A stretch of 64,000 nt of DNA from Micropterix aruncella (GCA_944548615.1 OX155963.1:16954075-17018074), one strand, 5' to 3'; counted from the stretch's first letter, positions 11,519 through 23,865 are shown. Notes: generated from the sequence alone by a model not told the origin. Program-made: numbers and translations.

Positions 11519-11624
11519 AGCCTCGTATCGACTTGCGAGCGCGACGCGCCGTGAGTAGCGTCGATACCTGTTTGCTCGGGTCGAGCAAACAGGTATCGAC
11601 GTGCTTGCAAGTCGATACGAGGCT
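11519..11624. mobile_element. 106 bp foldback MITE with TTA flanks
   Basis: Inverted arms AGCCTCGTATCGACTTG and its complement enclose a second inverted pair (GTCGATACCTGTTTGCTCG), so nearly the whole element folds on itself. TTA lies on both sides (11516-11518 and 11625-11627), as expected for PIF/Harbinger MITEs. It is noncoding. Confidence 0.75.
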
Positions 11625-11799
11625 TTAAAAGCACAGCTTACTTTGGTTGAACGCAAAACACGAACGCGTGTGATTTCATATAAACAAGAAGGAAACTGGT
11701 GACGAGTGGTGTTCGTGATTGGCATATGCGATCATTTTGAATATAACGTACTGCACTAGTGCTTCCGTGCAGCTTGGGCCTGATGACTTGTTTGTTAAC

Positions 11800-12312
11800 T
11801 AAAGTCGGCCAACGCACGGGTCAGCACCAATCCGGTAGCCTCCTCGCAGCGGGACTAACCTAGAGAGGACTGTGACCCTGGCTGCGGCTGTAAGTCCAGT
11901 CGTGGATAGGTAGGATGGGATAACACCTCGGGCGGTGCATGGGCGACTGTGCATTGGGCGAATAGCCAGGGGAGTCTGGAAAAGTACGTTTCCTAGCCAG
12001 TAGGAGTTGTTCACCTGATCTGTTGGCCTCCCGATCCCGTGTGAGCTTGACGGGCAAAGGCGGATAAATTCGAACTGAATTACCGTTAACATCAGGTAGA
12101 AGCCGTGCAAGCGACTTCGAATTTAGGACCAGACTGGAGAATGGAGAAATTCGTCCAAATCTGGTAACGGAGCGAAGTCGTCTTTCCAATGCTTCGCAGT
12201 AAAGCGTTAAACTCTTACGGGTTTTTCGCTCCATTTGGGACAGAACGACTTGATGCCGTTGTTAATCTCCGGAGTGACGGGTTTGTCCAGTTTCACTAAT
12301 GCTTGGCACTAA
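11800..12312 (+). mobile_element. Z element copy 3 (diverged Z2 type)
   Basis: A diverged family member with TCGGCCAACGCACGGGTCAG, CCGGTAGCCTCC, AGGGGAGTCTGGAAA, GGACCAGACTGGAGAATGGA and GTGACGGGTTTGTCC blocks in family order. Flanks TTTGTTAAC and TTTGTTAAAC may be the eroded target duplication. The usual GGGAGCTAATG end is absent. Confidence 0.65.
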
Positions 12313-12322
12313 TTTGTTAAAC

Positions 12323-12840
12323 GAAGAAATCCACAATATTACATAATCAAGATTTTCATTACTTTAATTTTGTGTACCTATGTATGTACATATTTCATTT
12401 TTATTGCACATTTGCCAACATCAGTGTAAGTTTACATCCCTCAAGCAATCGGTAATGAATTTCGAGTATATTTTCTTTTATTTCTTGTAGTGGCAATTAT
12501 AGTTGCCGCCCCTTAGCTAAAAAGACAAATTAGGGTGCGATGACGTCACAGCGGCAGGGTAACGTTAAATTATTGCTCTGGCTGGAATTACGCTGTAACT
12601 TCTTTTATAGCATTACTCTGTACGCTCAATGCAATAAACCACAATACAATGTTACCCCACCAACGTTACCTACCGCTAGAGCAGGGTAATAAGAGCCCAG
12701 GCTTGGAAACCGCCATCATAAAATTGTATTTTAGCATAGCACCTTTTAAAGTAGATAATAAGATCATGAGGTCATTTAAAGCCATTTATTTTCCCCGAAA
12801 CGACTTTGACTCCAAACGAATTTCATTCGTAACTATGTAT
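12323..12840. other. No gene seen
   Basis: Noncoding stretch. Two related AACGTTA-containing patches near 12.56 and 12.66 kb hint at an old inverted repeat, but I cannot bound it. Confidence 0.4.
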
Positions 12841-13621
12841 ACTGATAAAAATATAACGACGTAATACACGGACATACGCATGTTTCAACTAGGATTACGT
12901 ATATAACTAGGACTGTGGTCCATACGTATGAATTATCATGAAGCGTAACGGTGTTGGCGTGACGGTAGTTACCATGTCGTAATGTTAACACATAATGTTG
13001 TTTTATTACGTCGCGACCTTGGGATCTCGCTTCTAATATGACAGTATGTAGTAATATACATACGATTACAGTCGGACACATGAATTATGTTGGACTACAG
13101 TATACAGGATGAGTTTTTAATTATTGACATCCTTGTAGTGGGTGAATCGATATGACGAACTAAGCAACTTTTGATAAGAATTTTTGAGAAATAAAAAATA
13201 AAAAAAATTATTTCTCAAAAATGTTATTTTTTCAAATTTGTAAATTTTATCTATTGAAGAAAATTTTGAGAAGCGTTGAGCGCGCTGCGCCATCTAGCAG
13301 TAGGTAAAATATCGCTATTAAACAATATTAGCGATATTTTACCCACCGCTAGATAGCGCATCGTGCTTTAGCTTTTTATAATAATGAAAAAAAATATTTT
13401 TTTAAAAACCCCACTACAAGGATATCACAAATTAAACACTCACCCTGTACTGTTATTTCCGTATTAACCGTAAGGAAAATGTTGATAAATATGATCAAGT
13501 AATGGATTTTCAACAAAATTCCTTGTAGTTCAACAAAATTACGATTGAAACATCGTTTTTCTGTATAAAACCGTAATAACAAAATGGCATTGTAAGAATC
13601 AATCCAATATTTCTCTCAGTA
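12841..13621 (-). mobile_element. MITE Y copy 1, split by MITE X
   Basis: Reverse complement of the Y element at 52.5 kb. Termini are CTGATAAAAATAT and the inverse of ATATTTCTCTCAG, flanked by TA. Y spans 12841-13104 and 13448-13621, with MITE X inserted between. The TA flanks and termini suggest a Tc1/mariner-type MITE. No transposase. Confidence 0.75.
13105..13447. mobile_element. MITE X copy 1, nested in Y
   Basis: 343 bp with TA duplicated on both sides. Ends are CAGGATGAGTTTTTAATTA and the inverse of ..TAAACACTCACCCTG. Its centre is a large palindrome (GCGCCATCTAGCAGTAGG with AAAATATCGCTA and inverse). The second copy at 62.5 kb has the same plan. No protein. X jumped after Y was in place. 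Confidence 0.85.
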
Positions 13622-13910
13622 TAACTTAATGTGAGTTTCATACTGTAATGTTGTCGTCGAAATAGAAAACCCTCTGCTAATATAGAAGATCAGCCAAAGT
13701 AAGCTACAGTAACCAACTAAGGCGTACGATCAGGAATAACAAAAGAACCAACGAAAGAAGATAAGATCCTGAGGACCAATAAATATCTGTGATGATCAAT
13801 ATATTAAATTGAAGGACCACACGACAATGATTGCAAGATGAAAAATCGTAAAAGTTATCGTAAAATTAAGGCTTTTCAGTGTAATCAGTAACTAATAGTC
13901 ATAGTAATGT
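13622..13910. other. No gene seen
   Basis: Short spacer without recognised content. Confidence 0.4.
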
Positions 13911-13977
13911 AGGTAACGGTGTAATGGGGTAACGGGGTAACGGGGGGGGGGTAACGGGGTAATGGGTAATGGGGTAA
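13911..13977 (+). repeat. G-rich GGGGTAAC minisatellite
   Basis: Irregular tandem units of GGGGTAAC/GGGTAAT including a run of ten G. At least five G-runs occur on one strand, so a G-quadruplex is possible. Confidence 0.9.
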
Positions 13978-14050
13978 CATCAGCGGATGAACGTTAAGTA
14001 AAGGTTTGAGGAATATTATACACTATAGCTAAGCAGTAAACACGGCTAAT

Positions 14051-14176
14051 ACATATATGGGTGCAGTACTATCAGAAATACCTAAATCCCTTGTATTCAG
14101 TTTTTTGTAAGGATGTTAGCAAAAAACTGAATACAAGGGATTTAGGCATTTCTGATAGTACTGCACCCATATATGT
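14051..14176. repeat. 57 bp inverted repeat at the LINE 5' border
   Basis: Arms 14051-14107 and 14120-14176 differ at one position and enclose a 12 nt loop. The right arm is part of LINE ORF1 coding sequence, so the left arm is an inverted copy of it. This suits a 5' inversion (twin priming) or end-joined snap-back during LINE insertion. Confidence 0.95.
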
Positions 14177-14291
14177 CTCTGAGAATTTAACTCGAACAAC
14201 AAAATATCTGCTAGGCCGCGCTAAAGCATTTGCTCGTGAAAACCGCTTTAAATATGTATGGGTAAACAACGGCAGGATATTTATCCGTTAG
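14119..14291 (+). pseudogene. LINE ORF1 C-terminal remnant
   Basis: Reads GISDSTAPIYVSENLTRTTK, LLGRAKAFARENRFK and YVWVNNGRIFIR, then stop. The IYV.E.LT and K.VWV.NG.IF.R pattern matches the C-terminus of ORF1 proteins of insect CR1-group LINEs, which bind element RNA. Only about 57 codons survive. Confidence 0.7.
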
Positions 14292-14724
14292 GATGATAAC
14301 ATTAAACCTGTTTTAATAACAAATGATCGCATTTTTTTAGAATTGAAATAAAACCACTTTTATATAACATTATCAATGTCAACTCTTTTAACTTGGAATT
14401 TCTTTTAATTTTAATTTTTCTTTTGATTACTTCTCAGATATCTTTAAAAATATATGACCATTGCATATACAACAATTAAGTATATAAATAATATTAATAA
14501 GATTATCATTTTTTATTCAGACTTTCAATTGCTTTTTTTTATTTGCTTTAGGTATTTTAATAATAAGAATAATAGATTATTCATGAAATTTGATCATACA
14601 ATATTCATACATTCAAACACTATTCTGAGTTACCTCTTGTATCATAAAACCAGCACATCTATCGGTGCCTTGGATCACTTGAGTTATAATATTCATCTTA
14701 GTCATTCCGTATTATACGACCGCA

Positions 14725-15447
14725 ATGGATAATAATATAATAAATGTTTTTGACGCAAATTCACGCGAGGCTCATGTGACATCAAATGTCAATACTTGTA
14801 GGGTAGTCCTAGCAGAAGGAACAGGCCTGAGAATGGTTTGTCTTAACATCAGAAGTCTACAAAAAAAATTCGATCAGCTTCTCGTAATGCTACAAGATCT
14901 ACAAATTGATTTCGACATTATAATTCTAACGGAAGCTTGGATTGGGAAGCACTTTATTCCAATTGGGATATCGGGCTATAGTTCATACTATACCAAATTG
15001 AATAAACTACAAAATGATGGAGTTGTCATCTATGCTAAAGAACAAGTAACAGAAATAACCGTCAATGAGGTGAGTATATTTGGGGCAAACTGCTTACAGG
15101 TTTTATTAGACAAGACAATCTGTATTGTTGCTATCTATAGAAGTCCTTCTGTTCACAATATTAGCAAATTTTTAACGAGTCTGAACGATTTGCTAAAAAC
15201 AATCTCCAACATAAATAACTTAATATTAACAGGAGATATGAACATATCTATAAATGGAAAATGCACCCCCAGGCAAATGAATATCTAGAGCTTCTTACAC
15301 TTTATGGATTGGTTTGTCTAGTTGAGACCCCTACGCGTGAAGTTAAAAACTCTAAATCATGCTCAGACCATATAATGTGCCGATCCCGTTAACCAACCTT
15401 ATCAATAGTTTCATCAATTACAGATCATAATGTTATTTTATTTAAAA
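14725..15447 (+). pseudogene. LINE ORF2 endonuclease domain
   Basis: The AP-endonuclease-like domain that nicks target DNA. Visible motifs are RMVCLNIRSLQKKFDQL, the ILTEAW catalytic-glutamate block, NDGVVIYAKE, VAIYRSP, the LILTGDMN block, and after a frameshift CSDHIMC and SITDHN. The frame starting at 14725 breaks near 15.26-15.28 kb; the other frame carries the rest, with a TAA near 15390. The start MDNNIINVF is the first methionine and may not be the original one. Confidence 0.85.
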
Positions 15448-16967
15448 TGAAGTATAATTTTAACCACATGAAAAAGACAAAAAACCAAATAATAAAACAG
15501 ATATTTAACTATGATAAAATTCGAGAAGAAGTCACTGCTATTGATTGGACGGCTATCTACGATCAAGTCGACGTGAATAGTGCAGCTCAATTATTTATAA
15601 ATCTACTTCAAAGCGTGGTTAATTCGAACTGTTCCATTAAACCGGTTTCTATAAAACATAAACAAAAAACATACAAACCTTGGATGACGGATGGACTATT
15701 ATTCTGTATACATAGAACAGACAAACCTAATGTCTATATAGTCTTAATGTCTAATAACTTAAACCTAGGTTTAAAAGATAAGGCTAAACAGTATCGAAAC
15801 ATATGTCATAAAATAATCCACAACACTAAAGTCAGATATTACAAAAATGAATTACGGAAAGCAAATGGTGATCCAAAAAATACATGGAAAGTTATAAACG
15901 ATATTTCAAATAGAACAAAAGCTAAACAATCCATATATCAGTTAAACACCGGAAAGAAAATCATAAATAGAGATACATCTCCGCGGATACTCGCCGATTA
16001 TGTTAACAAATATTTTGCCGGTGTAGGGCAGAATTTAGCCAAACACATACAAAGTAGAAGTGATTCAACAGGGTTTGTTTCTTCTCAGACTACCCCTACG
16101 GTGTCGTTTTATCTAACTCCCACAACATCGGAAGAAATTTTCCAAATAATAGACTCGTTAAAAAAAGTCTCCTCTCCAGGTATTGACAATCTCAAATCAA
16201 AAGTTTTCAAAAACTCCAAAAATGAACTAAGTGGTCCCATAGCACACATAGTCAATTATAGTTTCAAGCAGGGCATATTTCCTGAAGCACTTAAATGCGC
16301 TAAAGTAGTTCCTATTTTTAAAAGTGGTGACAGAATGGATATAAATAATTATAGGCCAATTTCTCTTTTAAGCACCTTATCCAAAATTATAGAGAAAGTT
16401 GCAAAAAAACGTGTTCAGAAATATTTAAAAGAAAACAATCTTTTATCTAATAACCAGTTTGGGTTTAGAGAAGGAATTGGCACAACTGATGCAATCGCAG
16501 AGGTGACACGTATTATTAATTGCAATGTGGATGAGGATAAAAAGTGCATAGCTGTTTTCTTGGATCTCGCAAAGGCATTCGATACGGTCTCGCACGATAA
16601 GCTCGTTTGGAGGTTGGGGGAATTTGGAATCCAGCATGTCACACTCAACTGGTTTAAGACCTATTTGCAAAATAGAAAACAAATTATCACCATTAATAAT
16701 GTAACCAACAAACCGGAAGACCTGCCATTTGACGTTCCTCAGGGTAGTGTTCTCGGGCCTATTTTATTTCTCATTTACATAAATAAATTATGCGATCTGG
16801 TGGGGAAGACCATTTCTTTTGCTGATGACACAGTCATTATCTTTGATGGGCATACCTGGAGGGACACTTTCTGTGCAGCCAATGCTGGTATTAATCAAGT
16901 ACGTGAATGGTTAGATGAATCCCATGTTAGCCTAAATATTAAAAAAAACGAAATATATAACTTTTAG
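15447..16967 (+). pseudogene. LINE ORF2 reverse transcriptase, open for 506 codons
   Basis: Contains the full palm and fingers. Motifs in order: KCAKVVPIFKSGD, NNYRPISLLSTLSKIIEK, NQFGFREGIGTTDAI, VFLDLAKAFDTVSHDKL (first catalytic aspartate), DVPQGSVLGPILFLIYIN, and FADDTVIIF (catalytic pair). The polymerase would copy element RNA at the nicked target. No stop falls inside the domain. The open frame ends after SLNIKK through a frameshift, and the reading continues in another frame as VKYLGIIIDNML. Confidence 0.92.
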
Positions 16968-17646
16968 TAATAATAATAAAGAACAACCATCACCATATCA
17001 TACCGTAACTATTCACTCATGTAAAAATACACAGCAATGTAACTGCCCTTTCCTGGAAAGGACAGATCACGTAAAATATCTCGGAATAATAATTGATAAT
17101 ATGCTGCGTTGGCAAAAGCACATTGAGATGTTGACAAGCAAGGTTCGAAAACTTTCCTACGTATTCCGTGAAGTGAGAAATATTTTAGACCAGGGAACAC
17201 TAAAAAATACGTATTATGCATTATGCCAAAGCATTCTTTGTTATGGCATAATCGGGTGGGGTGGTTGTGCATCAACTATCCTCCAGCCTCTTGAAGTAGC
17301 GCAAAAGTGTATACTAAAAATTATCGAGCGTAAACCGTATCTATATCCTACGAACCAGTTATATAAAGAAAGTAATATTTTGGACCCAAGACTGTTGTAC
17401 ATTAAGATAGCCTTGATACACGCAAAATTCAAAATTCCACTTATTAACGCACGAGTGAGACTCACCAGAGCTGCAAAGAATGACGATATGATAGTGCCAA
17501 GAACTCGTACGACTTTCGGACAGAGACATTTCAACTTCGTAGCACCGAGAATGTACAACTACCTGCCTGATGTCGTTAAACGCATTGAAACCAAAAACAA
17601 ATTTAAAAAATCGGTTTCTAGGTGGCTTATTACAGAAGGCAGGTAA
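16968..17646 (+). pseudogene. LINE ORF2 C-terminal domain
   Basis: Resumes at about 17.0 kb in a shifted frame: DHVKYLGIIIDNMLRWQKHI, then SILCYGIIGWGG, then RTTFGQRHFNFVAPRMYNYL and a TAA at 17646. The C-terminal pattern (QRHF/FVAPRMYN) recurs in a short fragment at 62.9 kb. This region follows the polymerase in CR1-group LINEs. Confidence 0.85.
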
Positions 17647-17976
17647 AACATCAATGGAATGTTGAATATTGTATATTAATTTTTCGCATTATTCTTCAAT
17701 TTTAGACATATATTTTTACTTTCAAACATATATTTTTACTTTTACTCTACACGTTAATAATCATTATCAAAGTAATAGAATTTCTACAAATTTTAATTGT
17801 TTTAATTTTTTTTTTAAATGTATTCTTAATTTTAAATGTATTCTTAATCGGTAGCTTTAATTGAAAGAACACATATGTTTCTACAACGTTATTTAAACGT
17901 GAAAACCTTTAATTGGCTCTCTGCTATGTTACTCCGGCATTGTTAAATTATAATTAGCTGTTGGTTTTCCTGAAAA

Positions 17977-18009
<33 letters not shown>

Positions 18010-18135
18010 ATTTTGTAATTTGATTAGATACATCTAAACAATATTTTATAAAGTCTGCTTTAAAACAGGCCCTGGCCTAGTTAGGCGACTTTTATTCATT
18101 ACTCTATCTCCTCAAGAATCAGTTTTTTGCTAACG

Positions 18136-18376
<241 letters not shown>

Positions 18377-19632
18377 CAACATGATATGGTAAACGGTACA
18401 AACGAACTTGTGTAATACTATAAATAAATAAAAATAAAGAAATAAATAAATATTTGTAAGCAGGCAGCACTATATCGTTGTAAACAATATTTCTTCCCTC
18501 TCATTAAAACTTTTTTATTGTCTCCCTCTTTCCCACAATATTTCAATAACCTTACAATGAGAATTTCTTCCACTTGAAACCTTTCACCATCTTTCAACTA
18601 TTTTTTTAATGATTTCCTTTGTAAAGGTTCACACCTGCAGATAATCTACCTGAAGGGTAGACCCTCAAGAACTTAATCCCGCTGATCCTGAATAGCTACT
18701 TGTAGGTTCATATCACGCTGCAATGTAAAGATGACTCGAGGGACAATCCTAACGATTTTTCAAAACTAGCTCAAAGGCAGGCACTGAATATCTGTAAACT
18801 TGACAGCTCAGAATAACTTCTTTATTGTTAAAAAATATGTTTTATTCTAAGGTGAAAAAGCCTGTCTGCTACCGAACATCGCAACTCCTCTCATTATTTA
18901 TTGTTAACTCTTCTACGAGTTTGCTATTTGTCAATATCATCACTATAACAATCATTTAATCTAATGGTTAAGACCTTACGCCAGCGCGGGATTTATGTGG
19001 TTACAGACTTACAAATAAGTTTGCAAATAAATTACATTTTTGTAAAATATTGTTTTAATGAGGCAAAATAGCCTTCACTGTAATTATAATATTAACCAAT
19101 TTCTTTATGCACGGGATATTCACTGCATAAAGAAATAGTATTTTAAAAATTATTTTTTTTTAAAATAATTTATGTTGGCAACGTGGCTACTAATTTTAAT
19201 AATTTATTTTTAAATTCTACTCTCCATTTTCTCTTTTCTCTGATATTTTTTTGTAAAAAAAAACAAGTAGGTAATAATATTTACAATTAACAAAACAAGT
19301 AGTAAAAACAATTACCTATGTATTTGCAAATAACTGTCAAATCCGATAGAAACTCATATTGAATTGGTATTCTCGAAATTGTCAATTATACACAGCAAGT
19401 AACTTATTCCAAATTCAAGACTCACAGTCCGTGAATGAATTTCCTTGAAATCATAAAATTCAAAAAACGTTGTTTTTCAAGCGTTGTTTTTCAAAAAATT
19501 CAAAATTTGGCTGAAAACCCGTCTGTGAGTTTCTAATTTCGCTGTGTAACTTTTAACTCCCCTTTTGTTCACGATTGAAAATCTAATTTATTACACACAA
19601 TATGAAATTAGGATTCCGTATTGTTAGGGTTC
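18377..19632. other. No gene seen
   Basis: About 1.25 kb of AT-rich sequence. A short TAAATAAATAAA run near 18.42 kb and local duplications near 19.47 kb (GTTGTTTTTCAA twice) are the only features. Confidence 0.45.
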
Positions 19633-20145
19633 CTTAACTAATAATAATAATAATAATAAAAACTCTTTATTGTTAAGAAAAGGCGAGCTTATTGCCTGCA
19701 GGCAATATTTTAAAGCTAACCTATACTATTATATGAACATTATATGCGAATAGACTACATAACTTAACCTATATAAAGAGGAGGATAAATAAAATAAAAG
19801 AGGATAGAATGAAATATATACTTAACTATTTGTGGGCACAGGTTTGCCACATCAAAATAATGTAACACCTATAAGGACTCTAAAGTTTACAAAGGAGGGG
19901 AATGTGAGGGGAAAGGGAATTTATCTGGAAGATTTCCAATGCTTTCTGAGTCTGTTTTTAAAAGTTGTTATGCTTGGCGCGGTTCTCACATTTTTCGGCA
20001 AAGCATTCCAAAGACGGGCTTCATGCACGGTGAAAGAGAATGAGAAGAAGTCACTGCTGTGACTAGGGATAGTGAGTAGCAGGTTGTCTTTTGATCTCAG
20101 AGGGCTTCCATGAGCCGTTACTTTCATAATTTCTGTTACTTTCAT
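19633..20145 (-). mobile_element. LINE 3' end with (TTA)n tail
   Basis: Minus-strand LINE fragment. Its last coding segment (about 74 codons, 20145-19921) has NLLLTIPSHSSDFFSFSF, TVHEARLWNALPKNVR and FKNRLRKHW, a typical CR1-group C-terminus. A roughly 280 bp 3' UTR ends in AATAAAGAGTTTTTATTATT repeats at about 19638. 5'-truncated. GTTACTTTCATAATTT is doubled at its right edge (about 20.12-20.15 kb). Confidence 0.8.
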
Positions 20146-21399
20146 AATTTTCTCTCTTCTTTCATGCAGCTTTCATTAACGATGTGTCCACTCAAAGTCA
20201 TATTGAAAATTTTCTAATTTAATTTTCTTTAAGCCAGCCTCCCTTAAAAAGGAAACATTTCTCATCCCTTCTAAAAAATGTATTTTACAAAAGATTATGA
20301 TCACATGATCAAAGGTCCAAAATAAAATCTTGTTTTAATGAGAGAGTTAATGTTTTTAATGCGGGGACTGGCTTCCTGAAAACATAAAATTCAGGTAATT
20401 TTTCGCTAAATCACTCCTTAAGAAAAAAAACAGTAACAATTTGTTGTTGTATTTAGATTTTTTCTTCCTTGGTTTTGTGGTATCGTAAAAGTTTAAGGCG
20501 AAAGGATAGGCCAAACTGCAAAATAGACCTCTCTTTGAACGCCAATTTCTCCTAAATAGCTGGTCCAAATACATGAAAAAAAAATATTGTATGTGTAATA
20601 TGATCAAAAACAAATTTGTTGTATCGTTTGTTTATTATTTTTGTTAGTTTTGACAGAAAAAAATCTTCCATTTCTATTAATGCGGACAACACTGCTGACC
20701 GATGCAATATACTATCGCTGATAAAACTCGCTATAATCGCGTATAAAATGATCTGGGGTGTTCACGACAGCACGATAATCGTTTCGCTATGTACGTGAAA
20801 CTAAACAAGTTATTTTGAATTATACTAGTTTCTAAAAAAACAGCTTTTTGGAAATAAAGGGACTTTATTTGTAGATGAGGTTATTCTACATGAAAAACTG
20901 AGTTGAAGGTCATCTGTATTGTTTTTATTTAGGCCTTAAAAAACTACCATATCTATATTCGAAAATGTAATATAAAAAACGCTTTACCCCTGTAATCAAG
21001 GCCTAAATTTAAAAAAAAAACTGGCTGACTTTCTCTAATATTTAAACTGGCTGAGAATCTCCTAATATTTAAACGCATGTTTTTCCAGAAAAAAGTCGAT
21101 CTCACAAAAAAAATCTTTTTCAGTTTCACGTTAAAAGTTACCTCTCAAAGGGATTGCCATGGTTTCGGTGTTTTTTGTATTGCCTCCGTCATAATTGTAA
21201 ACACGCGAAATCACTAACTTCACTACATTAGAAGTCTCCGCGAGCCAGCGAAAGGAGAGAGGAGCAAAGCGATTAATGTTCTGTCTTTATCATGGTCTAG
21301 CCGGCTTGGTCGTAGGTACCAGTAGATACTAGTAGGTACCAGTAGGTACCTATTATTTTTAGGCAGCTAACGGTAACATATGACCTGATCATTATCTTT
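20146..21399. other. No gene seen
   Basis: AT-rich spacer with many homopolymer runs. A GGTACCAGTAG motif repeats around 21.31-21.35 kb. Nothing coding recognised. Confidence 0.45.
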
Positions 21400-21975
21400 C
21401 GTCGGCTCAACTCACTGTTCAACCCACATCTGGTAGCCTCCTTGAAGAGGGTCGAATCTGGAAAGGACTCTACTTCCCCTGAATCTAATCCTCTGAGTGA
21501 TGACCTTCGGGTGCTGCTGGGCGGTTTGAGCATAATGCGGCGTCAGCTAATGGAGTTTGCTATCCTTCAAACAACCAGGTCTGAAAATGATCTTATGCAT
21601 TTCCTAAGAAGCGGAGTGGTGGTTGTTAACCTGTTGCCAGCTACTGTTAAAACGACACGTTGGCCACCCTGTCCCGTCTGAAACACGTACAAATTGCGCC
21701 ATGTTCCGCGATACATTCGAACTGAATTACCGCTAATATCAGGTAGAGGCGGCGCAAGCGACTTCCAACTTGCGACTAGACTGGTGGACAGAGAAATCCG
21801 ACTAAATCTAGTAGTGAGGGCGCGAGGCTGCCCGCTGCGTTTACTTCCCAGTGCCACGCGGTAAGGCATTAGATTCTCACGGGCTGGTTGGCGTTGTTAG
21901 ACGGTGGACTGTCTTGTCCAAGAACTATTATAATAATATCGTTATACCTGTATTCGCCCGTAGCAGCTGACAAAT
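21400..21975 (+). mobile_element. Z element copy 4 (diverged Z2 type)
   Basis: Family blocks in order: TTCAACCCACATCTGGTAGC, CTTCGGGTGCTGCTGGGCGG, GCGGCGTCAGC, ATCAGGTAGAGGCGGCGCAA, GACTAGACTGGTGGACAG, GCGGTAAGGCATTAG and GACGGTGGACTGTCTTGTCC. It resembles copy 3 more than the Z1 copies. The GGGAGCTAATG end is missing and no target duplication was found. Confidence 0.65.
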
Positions 21976-23196
21976 CACAACTCTCTGCGGTAATGCGTGT
22001 GTGTATGTAGCAAGACATTCGGAAAAGTAATGTCCTAGAAATTTTGTATTGCGCTGTTTCTCTCTCTCCTATGGAAACTGGTATAACAGGATAAATGACT
22101 TAAGTGTCTTTTTACTGCCATTTTGTCGATATTTGGCAACTCTGCCACGGTTTAATCGTTCCCAGACGCAAAATAACGCCAATAGGGCTTATCAAATATC
22201 CTCAAGAGTCGTTTAAAAAAGCGATCGGTAAAAGTTTACGAGTTTTCTCCAATTTTCGCCGATCTTTGCCTAATAACTGTTACCGATTTCAAATCAAGCG
22301 CTCCTTTTCATCCGCCGATATTTTACATTTTCCTCGACGCGTCCACCGGCTTGATTCAATAAACCGTGATGGGGCTTTAAATACAGGAAATTTACGGGAT
22401 GTAATTTAAATGGAGGAGCGGGGGCTTGATCGAATGCTTTATCGCGTTTTCGACGTTTTTATTTAGAATCATGGACGTGTTTAAATGCCGGAGCTCAGAG
22501 AATTTACTATTTTTGAAGTTGTCCGATGCTGCATCTCTATATTGCTTGCACTGATCTGTCCTACTGTTGGTAGCAATAGTCAAATTAAAAGGTTGCTTAA
22601 AATAGTAATGCTAATATAATAGTTATTCTGCCATAACGACTACAAATTGCCACTCTTTATTAATTTGTCTATCCTTTCCAGAATTTTATAATGGAATGCA
22701 TATTTTTTGTATAATCGAACCTTCTAGTAAATATGGAAGAGTCCAATATGGTCTCTCAAATAGCACTTGCTTTAGCTTATGCTTCCAATTTATATAAGAG
22801 CTATGACCAGACTGGTAAGCGTTTAGAATTGAAGTAACTAGTAAGTTACTTCAATTCTCTTCAAATGCATAATATCTTACCTGCAAAGCGGTGCAGATTT
22901 ATACAGATAAGATCGGTTGTTACAAACGTACAAACATCTCTGGACAACTAATTTCGACTACCGCCAATTTCATATATGGTTTATTTTGATTCCGAGAAGT
23001 TTTACGACTGGTTCCTCGCGAAGGAACTGTTAAAAAGTAGCAGTAGGTCGACACTATCCTTCCTATTATTGATTAGTATTATTATTAATATACTTAACAG
23101 GCAGGCTTAAGGTGATGAGCCTAAATCCGTGCTTGCATTACAGTTTTTGTGAATTAAGTCTAGTTTTTTTTAGGTCATTTACACTTTTCGCACTTT
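21976..23196. other. No gene seen; small palindrome at 22.83 kb
   Basis: Possible unique sequence. Near 22826-22859 an AGAATTGAAGTAACT arm faces its complement across a 4 nt loop. No coding region recognised. Confidence 0.5.
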
Positions 23197-23206
23197 TCAC
23201 TTCACT

Positions 23207-23855
23207 GGGAGCTAATGGACCCTATTACAGTTTCACCACTAAGACCCATGCGTGAGGGTCGGCCAAACTCACGGGTCAACACCTATCCGGCAGCCTCCAC
23301 GCAGAACCCTGGCCTGCGGGCCAGTTCCCCTAGGAATCGCTCTTCGGGCGCTCCTAGACGGTATGCGCACCGTGCGGCGTCAGCGAATCGACTGAGCATT
23401 CCGACTGATAGTTGGGGGAGTCTGGAAACGGTTTTGCATCCTACAGAGGGGAGGCGGTTGTTTACCGCCCTTGGTGGTGGTAGCCGCTCTTGAAACGACC
23501 ATTCGGCTACCCAATACAAGGTGAAAGCCGTGGTCCGCGATATAATCAGTAGACACCGATCACCGCTACACTAGGGAGAAGATCGCGCAAGCAACTTCAA
23601 ACCTGTAACCAGTCTGGAGGCTTGAGAAATTTGGCCGTAACTGGTAGCAAGGGCGCTTGGTCTGCTCGCTGAGTTAACTACCCGTTGCCAGGCGGTAAGG
23701 GTTGGTCTCTCGGGGGCTAGTTGGAGGAGCTAGATAGTGGATTGTCCATTGTCTACGTCTTCTACGCTCATTCCACGGCTGAAAGAACGATCCAATATCG
23801 TTATACCAGCCTGGGGTGATGGGATCGCCCGTTGTAGTCGACACCGCCCGACTGC
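23207..23855 (+). mobile_element. Z element copy 5
   Basis: 649 bp, flanked by TCACTTCACT (23197-23206 and 23856-23865). It starts GGGAGCTAATGGACCC and contains GGGTCAACACCTATCCGGCA, CTTGAAACGACCATTCGGC and GCAAGCAACTTCAAACC. Near its end is GATGGGATCGCCCGTTG, a worn version of the family's terminal hairpin. Noncoding by all I can see. Confidence 0.85.
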
Positions 23856-23865
23856 TCACTTCACT

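Larger units (their letters stand above)
14119..18006 (+). mobile_element. Best-preserved LINE (CR1-group, Daphne/Crack-like)
   Basis: A nearly 3.9 kb non-LTR retrotransposon, truncated in ORF1. Order: ORF1 C-terminus (to 14291), a 433 bp gap, ORF2 endonuclease, reverse transcriptase, C-terminal domain (to 17646), 3' UTR, and a tail of about eight TAAA units (17975-18006). Three lesions split ORF2: a frameshift near 15.26-15.28 kb, a TAA near 15.39 kb and a frameshift near 16.95 kb. The rest is open, so it is a recent but inactive insertion. Its 5' border is the inverted repeat. Confidence 0.9.

Noticed and set aside
11860..12234. 124-codon open frame on the minus strand
   Set aside because: It is inside Z copy 3 and has no domain; kept only as part of the recurring-frame observation.
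23207..23855. Z copies as solo LTRs (TG...CA ends)
   Set aside because: Target duplications of 10-14 bp are too long and variable for LTR integration (4-6 bp), and no primer-binding site or LTR pair was found.
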